Position numbers and translations under genes: made by a program
In this document: one piece after another, positions 1 through 8,138 of the stretch
How positions within the stretch are numbered: the first letter of the stretch is position 1
Layout of the letters: each line of letters starts with the position of its first letter
Source: Pseudoglutamicibacter albus
GTDB lineage: Bacteria > Actinomycetota > Actinomycetes > Actinomycetales > Micrococcaceae
NCBI RefSeq assembly: GCF_031458175.1
Contig: NZ_JAVDXX010000001.1
Location: 1,240,001-1,304,000, forward strand
Length of the DNA stretch: 64,000 nucleotides
Direction: 5' to 3'
The notes under the pieces: generated by a model
Databases searched by the model: none
Told to the model about the DNA's origin: nothing
What the model saw: the letters and a program-made list of their open reading frames with translations, nothing else

Positions 1-1873
1 GAAGCGCTTCCGCTGGTGTCCCTGCGGTGTAGATGGGTTCGGCTCCTGCCCTCTCCCAGGTGAGGAAGGCATCACTGATCGCCCTCGCGGCCGGGTCGTG
101 GGTCGCGATCACCACGATGTTGCCGCTGTCTGCTTCTGCCCGGATCAGCTGCCGTACGCGCTGGGCCGAGACCGGGTCAAGATGGGCTGTCGGCTCATCC
201 AAAGCCAGCAGGCCAGGCGCTTGCCCGTCGCGTGTTCCGCCAGCGGCCGTGCCGTGCGCCGCGCTCGAGGCTTGACGTGCCGAGCGCAGATTCGTGACCG
301 CCCGCATCACCGCAAGCCGGCGCTTCTCCCCCGGCGAAAGCTCCGAGATCGGCCGATCCCACGCGTGGCTTGGTAACAGCGCGGCCACATCCTCGCCGAC
401 ACCATCAACGCCCGCTTCCGTAGCGGTAGCTCCTAGCTGGACTGGTTCGGCCAACGCTAAGGCTAGTTCAGCCCGCGGGGTCTCTTGCGAAAAATTCGGC
501 GCCTGGAACGCGACACCTCTAGGCCTCGGCTGCGCGGCATCGTGCGGTTCGGATTCCGTTCCGCTTACCACGTCGAGGCCTGCGACACGGCCCTCACAAG
601 CCGTGGCAAGTTGCGCGTGAGCGACCCCGGCGAGCACAGCGAGCACCGAGGACTTACCGCAGCCAGAAGGCCCGGCCAGAGCCGTGACAGTCCCCGGCAG
701 AGCGTCGAAGGTCACCGGCCCCACGGATTCACGCCCGCCACCCCGGACCACCCGTAGCCCGCTCACCGAGACGCCAGCATCTGGGGCCGCAGGCGCTGTG
801 TGCAAGCCATGTGCCGTGCGCGGGCCGGCGGGTGCATCCTCCGTGGAATCGCTCACGGACTCCTGCTCAAGGATCGCATTGACGCGCTTGAGGGCCGCGA
901 CCCCGTCTTCGGATGCGTGGAAGCCGGCACCCACGGCTCGCAAGGACATGTAGGCCTCCGGCGCGAGCATCAAAGCGACCAGGCCGTCTTCAAGACTCAA
1001 CTGGCCCCACACAAGCCGCACACCGATGAACACCGCAACCAACGCAACCGAGATGGTCGCGATCAACTCAAGCGCGAAGGAAGACATGAACGCCGCGCGC
1101 AAAGTCTTAGCGGTACTGAGGCGGTATTTCTCCGAAACATCGAACAGGGCGCGCCGCTGAGCATCGGCGCGGCGCAAACCAACAAGAACAGGCAGCCCGC
1201 GCGCGAGCTCACTGAGGTGATGCGATAGACGGTCCAACCCGTCTTGGGCCTGCTGGATGCGCTCTTCGGTATGCCACCCGATCAGCGCCATGAACACTGG
1301 CACGAGCGGGATCGTCAACACGATGATGAGCGCGGAAACCCAGTCCGCCCACACAACACGGGCCAACACGGCCAGTGGGATCACCGCGGTTGCCACGAGG
1401 GCCGGCAGATAGTCCCGGAAGAAGGAATCCAAGCCATCGAGCCCGCGGGAAGCGACAACCGTCGCGGAGGCCTCGCTGTGGCTGGTAGCACTTCCTTTCG
1501 CTACCCCACCGGATTCGCCTGCCCCGGCGTTGTTGCTTGATCCGGCATTGCTACTTGATCCTGCGTTGTTGCTTGATCTTGCATTGTTGAGCTGGTGCTC
1601 AACGAGCCGGGCTCGCAGCGACTCTTTGACATCAACTGCTGCCCGCACCGCGATCACACGCGAGGCCCACGTAGCCGCGGCCCGCAGGACAACGCCGCCG
1701 AGGCCGTAAAGCAGAAGGCTCGCGACGTCGAGTTGGTGGCCTGCCGCCACGTGCGCGATGCCCGCCGCGAGTGCGGACATCAACGCGATCAACCCGACGG
1801 CGCGAGCCGCCGCTACGGCCCCGAGCGCCAGAAGAGCACCGCGAGAGGTACCTTGAGGCAATTCAGGGCGCAA
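1..1873 (-). CDS. cydD: CydD-type ABC transporter for cytochrome bd assembly (partial at window edge)
   Basis: Heterodimeric CydDC exports glutathione/cysteine and is needed to mature cytochrome bd. About 624 residues are visible and the frame runs off the left edge. Two membrane spans lie near residues 12-60, with further spans around 150-290. The ATPase has a Walker A GPSGCGKSS near 400, signature LSPGEKRRL near 510, Walker B LLALDEPT near 555 and H-loop IATHDP near 588. The ADEGFHAS-like region just before the ATPase (GAGFHASEDG) is typical of CydD. The gene follows cydB in the same frame, 3 nt after its stop, so it is translationally coupled; a TTG at 1873 is the likely start. It could be a CydD-CydC fusion, since the end is not seen. 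An insert of near-identical hexapeptides occupies residues ~97-115. Confidence 0.88.
   Translation of the reverse strand, partial: MRPELPQGTSRGALLALGAVAAARAVGLIALMSALAAGIAHVAAGHQLDVASLLLYGLGGVVLRAAATWASRVIAVRAAVDVKESLRARLVEHQLNNARSSNNAGSSSNAGSSNNAGAGESGGVAKGSATSHSEASATVVASRGLDGLDSFFRDYLPALVATAVIPLAVLARVVWADWVSALIIVLTIPLVPVFMALIGWHTEERIQQAQDGLDRLSHHLSELARGLPVLVGLRRADAQRRALFDVSEKYRLSTAKTLRAAFMSSFALELIATISVALVAVFIGVRLVWGQLSLEDGLVALMLAPEAYMSLRAVGAGFHASEDGVAALKRVNAILEQESVSDSTEDAPAGPRTAHGLHTAPAAPDAGVSVSGLRVVRGGGRESVGPVTFDALPGTVTALAGPSGCGKSSVLAVLAGVAHAQLATACEGRVAGLDVVSGTESEPHDAAQPRPRGVAFQAPNFSQETPRAELALALAEPVQLGATATEAGVDGVGEDVAALLPSHAWDRPISELSPGEKRRLAVMRAVTNLRSARQASSAAHGTAAGGTRDGQAPGLLALDEPTAHLDPVSAQRVRQLIRAEADSGNIVVIATHDPAARAISDAFLTWERAGAEPIYTAGTPAEAL
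1529..1592 (-). repeat. 18-bp tandem repeat inside cydD (3 full units plus part)
   Basis: Units lie at 1529-1546, 1547-1564 and 1565-1582, with a partial copy to 1592. Read on the minus strand they encode A-(R/G)-S-S-(N/S)-N. The array falls in the cytoplasmic loop between the second and third membrane spans of CydD, where homologues usually have a short conserved linker. The units differ at a few bases, so the repeat is old or under selection. Confidence 0.85.
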
Positions 1874-1876
1874 GAA

Positions 1877-2899
1877 TCACACCACGCTCGTGACAAAGTG
1901 CTGAGGCGGAATGTGGTGCGCCGAAATGCGCTTGCGGAACACCCAATAGGTGTAGCTCTGATATGCGAGAGTGATCGGGACACCGATCGCCGCCACAATG
2001 GACATGATCAGCAACGTGTTCTCGGTCGAGGACGCGTTGTAGATCGTGAGGTTGAACGCTGGATCAACGGTGGATGGCAGCACGTTCGGAAACAGGCTGC
2101 CGAAGATCGCGGCGACACCAGTAACCAGGGTGGCGCCGAGTGAAATGAACGTCCAGCCTTCGCGCCGCTTGAACGCAAAGAAGGTTGCCGCCAACGCACC
2201 CACAACAGCAAGTACAAGTGGTGCCCAGGCCCACGTGGTTCCGGTACCGACCACAACCACAACAGCCCACGCGGCCACCGGGATCAAAGCCCACGGCAAC
2301 ATGCGCGCCAAACGGGCCTCTGCGCGTTGGCGGATGTCGCCATCGGTCTTGAGCGCAACGAAGGTGAGGCCGTGGACGTAGGAGAACAGAACCACTGCGA
2401 GTCCACCGAGCACGGCGTAGCCGTTGAGCCATACGAATGCGTGGCCCACACGGTTGCCGTGTGCATCCAGTGGCAAACCGGTTGAGGTCAGTGCGAGCAT
2501 CGCGCCCACACAGAACGCCGCGAGGAACGACCCTCCAGCCATGCACCAGTCCCAGAAAGCTCGGCCACGTGTCGAATTGGTTTTACCGCGGTACTCGATC
2601 GATACACCGCGCAGAATCAGTGCGAGCAACGCAAGCGTCAGCGGTAGGTACAGGCCGGAGAACAGTGCCGCATACCAGTTCGGGAACGCAGCGAAGGTCG
2701 CGCCACCAGCTGTCAGCAGCCACACTTCGTTACCGTCCCACACCGGACCGATCGTGTTGAGCATAACGCGGCGGTCGCGCTCGTTCTTCGCAAACGATTT
2801 GAACAGCATTCCGACGCCGAGGTCGAACCCTTCAAGGAAGAGGTAACCGATCCACAGGACGGCAATCAGGATGAACCAGAGAGTTGGTAAAAATTCCAT
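1877..2899 (-). CDS. cydB: Cytochrome bd ubiquinol/menaquinol oxidase subunit II
   Basis: Subunit II of the high-affinity terminal oxidase; with CydA it reduces O2 to water using menaquinol in the cytoplasmic membrane. The 340 residues match the family length, begin MEFLPTLWFILIAVLW, and carry the conserved motifs GFDLGVGML near 24-33 and GPVWDGNEVWL near 52-62. About eight or nine membrane spans are apparent. It lies 43 nt downstream of cydA and directly abuts cydD, so cydABD form one operon. Confidence 0.96.
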   Translation of the reverse strand: MEFLPTLWFILIAVLWIGYLFLEGFDLGVGMLFKSFAKNERDRRVMLNTIGPVWDGNEVWLLTAGGATFAAFPNWYAALFSGLYLPLTLALLALILRGVSIEYRGKTNSTRGRAFWDWCMAGGSFLAAFCVGAMLALTSTGLPLDAHGNRVGHAFVWLNGYAVLGGLAVVLFSYVHGLTFVALKTDGDIRQRAEARLARMLPWALIPVAAWAVVVVVGTGTTWAWAPLVLAVVGALAATFFAFKRREGWTFISLGATLVTGVAAIFGSLFPNVLPSTVDPAFNLTIYNASSTENTLLIMSIVAAIGVPITLAYQSYTYWVFRKRISAHHIPPQHFVTSVV

Positions 2900-2942
2900 G
2901 GTGTTTATTCCTCAGTGTCCAGATTCCTCAGTGTCCAGGTGA

Positions 2943-4556
2943 TCAGTACGCGAACGCGAGGACGTCGTCGTCAGCGTTACGCTTCGGTGCGTCGTCGTTG
3001 TGCTCGTCGATATTCGGATCGTAGTTGTGGTCATTTTCCGGCATCGCGGACGGTGTGCCGCCGCGTGCGTAGCGGAAGAGGAACACGCATTCAACGACTG
3101 CGAGCACGCCGTAGACGGCGGTCAGCAGGATCGTCGATGTCAACAGCTCGCCCGCGCTGACCCCTGGGGACAGTGCTGCGGCGGTGAACATGAACACGCC
3201 GTCGTTACCGTCCGGTGCTGGGGCGACCACGAATGGCTGGCGGCCCATCTCGGTGAAGATCCAGCCAGCGCTGTTCGCGGCGAACGGGGCACCGATCGAA
3301 AGTACTGCCAAACGCGAGAGCCACTTATTATCCGGGACCGTGCCCTTACGTCCCAGCCACAAGCCAACGGCCGCAGCAACTGCTGCGAGGCCACCGAAGG
3401 TGATCATGAGACGGAAGCCCCAGTACGTCACAGCCATGATCGGCTGATAGTCGATCTCGGTACCCGCGTACTTGCCATACATCGGGTTATCCGGCAGGTG
3501 GGTTCCGTATTTCTCCTGGTATTCAGGGATCAACGTGTTCACGCCCTTGACCGGGGTCGTGAAGTTGTCGTGAGCCAGGAAGGAAAGCAGTCCAGGGATT
3601 TCGATGGTCGTGGTGACGTTCTCACAGGTCGTCTTACCGTCGGAGCCGAGGTCACCGAAAGACAAAACGGAGAAGCCGGTACCGTCGTGGCATGCGGCTT
3701 CCGCGGAAGCCATCTTCATGGGCTGCTGATAGATCATCAGCTGAGCTTGAGAGTGGCCCGAGAATGCGACACCTAAGAAAGCGACGAGGGCAACCCACCC
3801 GCCAAGGCGGAAGGAACTGCGCCACACCTTGTAGTCGGTCTTATCGCGGCCGGCACCCTTGGCTGGGTCTTCACCCACCACGACGTAGCCCTTGGCGTCC
3901 ACGGTGTCGATGCCGTCGCGGCGGCGACGGTAGAGGTGGAACCAGGAGATACCGAGCAGGAAGCCACCGGCTACAGCGAGGGAACCGAAGATCGTGTGGA
4001 GCAGGGTCACGATCGCGGTGTTGTTAGTGAACACCGCAACTGGGTCAGTCATCACGGCGCGTCCATCGATGAGCTCAACGCCCACCGGGTGTTGCATGAA
4101 GGAGTTCGCGACGAGGATGAAGTAGGCGGACAGCCATGTGGCCAGTGCCGCGATCCAGATAGTTGCGAGGTGGAAACCTTTCGGCAGGCGCTTCCAGCCG
4201 AAGATCCACAAGCCAAGGAATGTGGATTCGACGAAGAACGCCAGCAACGCTTCCATAGCGAGCGGGGCACCGAAGACGTCACCGACGAACTTGGAGTATT
4301 CGCTCCAGGCCATACCGAACTGGAATTCCTGGACGATACCGGTGACAACACCCATGATGAAGTTGATGAGGAATAGCTTTCCCCAGAACTTCGTGGAGCG
4401 CAGATACTGCTCCTTGCCCGTCTTGTACCACAGCGTCTGAAGTGTGGCTACAAGAACACCCAGACCAATGGTTAGAGGGACCATCAAGAAGTGATAGACG
4501 GTGGTGATGCCGAATTGCCACCGGCCGATCAAGACCGGATCTAATACTGGGTCCAT
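2943..4556 (-). CDS. cydA: Cytochrome bd oxidase subunit I
   Basis: Haem-bearing subunit that oxidises quinol and reduces oxygen. The protein is 537 residues. Candidate haem ligands are His22 (in TTVYHFLMVPLTIG), a histidine in NSFMQHPVG near residue 156, and a methionine in FTEMGRQPF; acidic residues of the proton path are seen in MEALLAFFVE (about 102 and 110). The Q-loop (VKGVNTLIPEYQ) is of the shorter kind usual in Gram-positives. The C-terminal tail is acidic and poorly conserved. The ATG start has GAGAGGACGG upstream. It is first in the cydABD operon, behind a 384-bp gap with palindromes. Confidence 0.97.
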   Translation of the reverse strand: MDPVLDPVLIGRWQFGITTVYHFLMVPLTIGLGVLVATLQTLWYKTGKEQYLRSTKFWGKLFLINFIMGVVTGIVQEFQFGMAWSEYSKFVGDVFGAPLAMEALLAFFVESTFLGLWIFGWKRLPKGFHLATIWIAALATWLSAYFILVANSFMQHPVGVELIDGRAVMTDPVAVFTNNTAIVTLLHTIFGSLAVAGGFLLGISWFHLYRRRRDGIDTVDAKGYVVVGEDPAKGAGRDKTDYKVWRSSFRLGGWVALVAFLGVAFSGHSQAQLMIYQQPMKMASAEAACHDGTGFSVLSFGDLGSDGKTTCENVTTTIEIPGLLSFLAHDNFTTPVKGVNTLIPEYQEKYGTHLPDNPMYGKYAGTEIDYQPIMAVTYWGFRLMITFGGLAAVAAAVGLWLGRKGTVPDNKWLSRLAVLSIGAPFAANSAGWIFTEMGRQPFVVAPAPDGNDGVFMFTAAALSPGVSAGELLTSTILLTAVYGVLAVVECVFLFRYARGGTPSAMPENDHNYDPNIDEHNDDAPKRNADDDVLAFAY

Positions 4557-4593
4557 AGTGGAGCCCGTCCTCTCGCATGAAGGTGCGGTTCAG

Positions 4594-4609
4594 CAGGTCT
4601 AGAAACCTG
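4594..4609. promoter_or_regulatory. Inverted repeat in the cydA 5' leader
   Basis: CAGGT-ctagaa-ACCTG, 5-bp arms around a 6-nt spacer, about 40 nt upstream of the cydA start and downstream of both candidate promoters. It could be an operator half or a small RNA hairpin. Evidence is symmetry only. Confidence 0.35.
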
Positions 4610-4647
4610 TCCATCCAGACAGTTCCACGCTAATTATCACGGCTGAT

Positions 4648-4664
4648 TTCTACAAGTTGTAGAA
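4648..4664. promoter_or_regulatory. Perfect 17-bp palindrome, candidate operator for cydABD
   Basis: TTCTACAAGTTGTAGAA has 8-bp arms around a single base. It covers the -35 position relative to the GATAAT -10 candidate at 4633-4638, as expected for a repressor or redox sensor controlling cytochrome bd. It does not resemble the Rex consensus (TTGTGAA-N4-TTCACAA). Confidence 0.6.
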
Positions 4665-4940
4665 CCATGATCAGCAGGCAACGCTGGATGCCCTATTAAC
4701 TGCTAATTATAGGGTTTTTCTACCTATGTTTCCGCTTTGTAGCTTCCCCCGAGTGCGTCCATGGCATACCTCACATATACGTTTATGCCCACTGCTGCAT
4801 GGATTCTCACGCAATTCACTGGTAACCCGTGTGCGCAGCGTCACTCACCCCGTCCACAGCCCGTCGCCGCGGGTCAAAAGTTCACGCATCTTTCACATCG
4901 AACTGAGCCTCAAGCAACCTAGCTCAGCGAAGATCAAAGC

Positions 4941-6131
4941 GTGAGGATTTGCATTATCACCGAGTCCTATCCACCCCACGTCAACGGCGTATCGAATACA
5001 GCCAGACGAGCCGCCCATCACGCCCGTGATGCCGGCCACGACGTACTCGTCATCGCACCATCCCCCACGCCCTCCTGGGTTGCACGTTTTACGCGCATCG
5101 AAGACATCGACGTGTATCAGGTCCCCGCACTCGCTGTCCCCGGCTACAACAGCTTCACGGCATCAACCGTGACCAACATCGCGTTGCGGCCGGTCATTTC
5201 CCGCTTCAACCCCGATGTGGTCCACGCGGCCTCCCCCATGTGGCTGGGGCACGCTGGAACCTCTGCCGCCAAGAGCCTGGGCATCCCTATCGTCGCGGCG
5301 TATCAAACCGATATTCCCGCATATGTTAGCCGCTACGGCGCCGAGGCGCTGCGCACACTTGCTCTATCTCAGCTGCGTCGCATCCATTCCCGCGCGCACA
5401 CGAACCTGGTGCCAAGTTCGGCTTCAGCCCAACAGTTGAGTGCATTAGGCGTTGGCCGTTTGCGCATGTGGGGACGCGGCGTGGACCACGCGAACTTCTC
5501 CCCTGCCCGCCGTGCGGAGGGCCGCGTTTGGTGGAACAGCCACGGGATCGGCCTGGGCGGTCGCCCGATCGTCGGCTTCGTGGGCCGGTTAGCTCCCGAG
5601 AAGCAGGTCGAAGATCTCGCGGTCTTACTTGGCGCAGGAGCACATGGCGGTTCAGGCTCGCGGGCACGGCTCGATGCGGACCTCGCCGTGATCGGTGACG
5701 GCCCAGCTCGCAGCCTGGTTACCGCCGCGTTGCCTGGGGCGCACATGATGGGCCTGCAGCAAGCGCACACGGTCGGGGCGGCTATGGCAGGGCTCGATGT
5801 TTTGGTCCACACCGGCCCGTACGAAACCTATTGCCAGGTGATCCAGGAGGGCCAGGCCGCTGGGGTCCCGGTCGTCTCGGTCGCAGCCGGAGGGCCGCTT
5901 GACCTGATCGAAGACGGGATAACCGGCCTGCTGTATGAGCCCGGGAATCTGTTAGGGCTACGGCACCACGTCGAAGAGCTTCTGGCCAGGCCAGAGTGGG
6001 CCGCGAAGATCGCGCAGGCAGGCTCCGAATCGGTCGCGGACCGCACGTGGGATGCGATCAACGACCAGCTTCTAGGGCACTGGTCCACAGCCGCCTCAAC
6101 CGGCAAACGGCTCAAGACCTGGACTCAGTGA
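4941..6131 (+). CDS. GT4-family glycosyltransferase, MgtA/PimB-like
   Basis: A 396-residue GT-B fold glycosyltransferase, probably acting on a membrane lipid or wall glycan at the inner membrane face. The N-terminus MRICIITESYPPHVNGVSNT is characteristic of actinobacterial alpha-mannosyltransferases (MgtA/PimB class). The C-terminal half has the sugar-nucleotide site GFVGRLAPEKQ, the EX7E motif in ETYCQVIQE and GGPLDLIEDG. The start is GTG with only a weak ribosome binding site. It stands alone, convergent with the next glycosyltransferase. Donor and acceptor are not determined. Confidence 0.85.
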   Translation: MRICIITESYPPHVNGVSNTARRAAHHARDAGHDVLVIAPSPTPSWVARFTRIEDIDVYQVPALAVPGYNSFTASTVTNIALRPVISRFNPDVVHAASPMWLGHAGTSAAKSLGIPIVAAYQTDIPAYVSRYGAEALRTLALSQLRRIHSRAHTNLVPSSASAQQLSALGVGRLRMWGRGVDHANFSPARRAEGRVWWNSHGIGLGGRPIVGFVGRLAPEKQVEDLAVLLGAGAHGGSGSRARLDADLAVIGDGPARSLVTAALPGAHMMGLQQAHTVGAAMAGLDVLVHTGPYETYCQVIQEGQAAGVPVVSVAAGGPLDLIEDGITGLLYEPGNLLGLRHHVEELLARPEWAAKIAQAGSESVADRTWDAINDQLLGHWSTAASTGKRLKTWTQ

Positions 6132-6194
6132 ACCTGTGCTCTAGTAGACCTCTACCCCAGTAGGCGGGCCGACCCACCACTAGGTTGACCTAGA

Positions 6195-8138
6195 TCAGGC
6201 TGCAGCGCTGTCGCTTGACTCAACCGCACGGAGCCGGACGCTCAGATTATCCTGTTCCGTTGAATAGGCTCGCATCCGGCCGGAATCCAGCGGTAGCTTC
6301 ACGTTGCCGGCTGCCACGCGTGGTTGATACAGGCGCCGTCCGGTACGGAACACGAGGCTGAAGTCGACAACGCCTTTCGGCAACCGTGCGAAGGTTTCCA
6401 TCGGGATAGTAGCGGTTACGGTATCGCCTTCGATGCGCGCAGGCACACGGCGGTAGAGCTTAGTGCCACGGAAAGTCCACGCGAGCGCAAGATCCTCAAG
6501 CTCAGGCACATCGATGGCTTCCCCGCGTTCAGTGGCCTCAACCTTGATCTTGACCTCGAATGAACCCTCTGGATCGATGCCCACGGGCTCCGCTTCGGTC
6601 GCGCCGGTGAACTCGACCGATTCAGCGTTGGCGGTGAAGGCCGCCCGGTTGATCGCACCGAAGGGTAACTCAGCGAGCACCTGACCCCATTCGCGCACAA
6701 TGTTTGGCTCGAAGAAGTCTGCGGCACGCTTGCGGGCCGCCCTCCTCATCGTGGTGAGTTCTTCCTGGCTCATGGTTGCCACTTTGGCCACCGTTTGGGC
6801 CAATGCTTCAACATCGCCGGGCGGGACTAGGAAACCGTCCACGCCGTCGGTAATGATTTCGGCTGGCCCGTATTTGATGTCGTAGACGATCGGGATGCAG
6901 CCGGCAGACATGCTTTCGAGCACGACGAGCCCTTGGCCTTCGAAAACGCTCGTCAAGAGACTGAACGAGGCGTCCAGATAAACCTTTTTGGCTTTCTGAT
7001 CGTGTCCCTTCAACGTGATCGTTGCCGACGTATCTGACTCTTCGATCAGCTCAGCCAGAGAATCGCGTTCATCGCCCTCACCGTAGATATCCAGCTTGAG
7101 TCCCGGGACGTCGTGGCCTGCAAGCGCTACCGCCTTGATGCTGTGGTCCACGCGTTTAACCGAAACCAGCCGCGCCAGCGTCGCCCCGAACCGCGGATCA
7201 CGAGGCTTTTCGGTATCCCCGTCGAGGTCTTCGGTGGGGTTTGAGATACGGTGCAAGTTCCCGGCTGGGAAGCCGATCTCAATCAGATCGCGGCGTTGAT
7301 TCTGTGTCAGCGTGATCAAAGCATCGTAGGCGCCGATGTTTTTGAACAGCGGGAACTTGCTCCTATACAGCTCCCCCTCAACTTTGGGATCACGCGCCAA
7401 GTGGTTGTTGTGCAGAACGCTCGTCACAACCACATTCTTGCGGCGGTAGCGGTGGAATAGGTTAGCGGCGAATGCCGAATCCACGTTGATGTAGCTGCGT
7501 TTGCCATCAAGTACGACGTCCATCCAGGCCATATACATGCTGGTCGCGGAAGTCCACTGAGCGATGACCTCGCCCTTGCTGTTGAACAGGGCGAGGCGCC
7601 TGCCGGCTGGCTCGCCCTTGGTTTTCATATCGAGGCGGTCACTGAGCACAATATTGCCCTGCTCGGAATAGAAGTCGCGTTGTAGCAGCTTCCCTTCAGC
7701 GTTGCGGCACTCCAACTTAATACCGCGTCGGTCACGCTTTTTAGCAGGCGCTTCCAGAATGTCCGATGCACTTGCTTGGTCCGGTTTCTGCTTACCGGCC
7801 ATCCGTTGCAGCATCGCATCTGGCCAGGCGCGCAGGTCATGCCACACGTTACGGATCTGGACACGCTCATCCAGGAACCCCTGGGAACGCAAACGTTCGC
7901 CGCGTTCTTCCGGATCCAGCTTGGGGTCAAACGTCAGAATCGTGACGTAGCGGTTGTCTTCGCGAGCGAACGCGCTCGTGCGTTCAAGTGAGACGGTCGT
8001 CATACCGCCGTACGAGTCAGCGATGCCCCATAAGAGCGTGTAGTACTCACCCTCGGGAAGCACACCGTTGGGCGTCAACGGTAGACGTTCCTCGCGTTTG
8101 TTGAACAGCTTGTTAAAAAGGGGTTTTATGGGGCTCAT
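6195..8138 (-). CDS. TagE/TarM-like glycosyltransferase with C-terminal beta domain
   Basis: A 647-residue GT4 enzyme resembling poly(glycerol-phosphate) alpha-glucosyltransferases that decorate wall teichoic acid or related anionic polymers. The N-terminal region has ADSYGGMTTVSLERT, typical of this family. The catalytic half has GHDQKAKKVYLDASFSLL, the EX7E-type segment around EGQGLVVLESMSAG near residue 403, and GVDGFLVPPGD. Residues from about 500 to 647 form an extra Val/Arg-rich, beta-like module of unknown role. Its ATG overlaps the stop of the upstream topoisomerase gene by 4 nt (ATGA), so the two are coupled. Substrate is inferred, not shown. Confidence 0.75.
   Translation of the reverse strand: MSPIKPLFNKLFNKREERLPLTPNGVLPEGEYYTLLWGIADSYGGMTTVSLERTSAFAREDNRYVTILTFDPKLDPEERGERLRSQGFLDERVQIRNVWHDLRAWPDAMLQRMAGKQKPDQASASDILEAPAKKRDRRGIKLECRNAEGKLLQRDFYSEQGNIVLSDRLDMKTKGEPAGRRLALFNSKGEVIAQWTSATSMYMAWMDVVLDGKRSYINVDSAFAANLFHRYRRKNVVVTSVLHNNHLARDPKVEGELYRSKFPLFKNIGAYDALITLTQNQRRDLIEIGFPAGNLHRISNPTEDLDGDTEKPRDPRFGATLARLVSVKRVDHSIKAVALAGHDVPGLKLDIYGEGDERDSLAELIEESDTSATITLKGHDQKAKKVYLDASFSLLTSVFEGQGLVVLESMSAGCIPIVYDIKYGPAEIITDGVDGFLVPPGDVEALAQTVAKVATMSQEELTTMRRAARKRAADFFEPNIVREWGQVLAELPFGAINRAAFTANAESVEFTGATEAEPVGIDPEGSFEVKIKVEATERGEAIDVPELEDLALAWTFRGTKLYRRVPARIEGDTVTATIPMETFARLPKGVVDFSLVFRTGRRLYQPRVAAGNVKLPLDSGRMRAYSTEQDNLSVRLRAVESSDSAAA

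Larger units (their letters stand above)
4557..4940. promoter_or_regulatory. Divergent regulatory gap between cydA and a glycosyltransferase
   Basis: This 384-bp stretch holds no convincing gene. It is AT-richer than its surroundings. For cydA (minus strand) two -10 candidates are visible: TATAAT at 4706-4711 and GATAAT at 4633-4638. Perfect inverted repeats lie at 4648-4664 and 4594-4609. Additional half-site-like TTCTAC (4718-4723) and TTGTAG (4737-4742) sit further upstream. No clear promoter for the plus-strand glycosyltransferase was identified. Confidence 0.6.

Noticed and set aside
4648-4664. Rex operator at cydA
   Set aside because: The palindrome does not contain TTGTGAA-N4-TTCACAA.
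4726-4944. 72-residue frame upstream of the GT4 gene
   Set aside because: Ser/Pro/Arg-rich with no ribosome site, and it runs over the glycosyltransferase start; the region reads better as regulatory.
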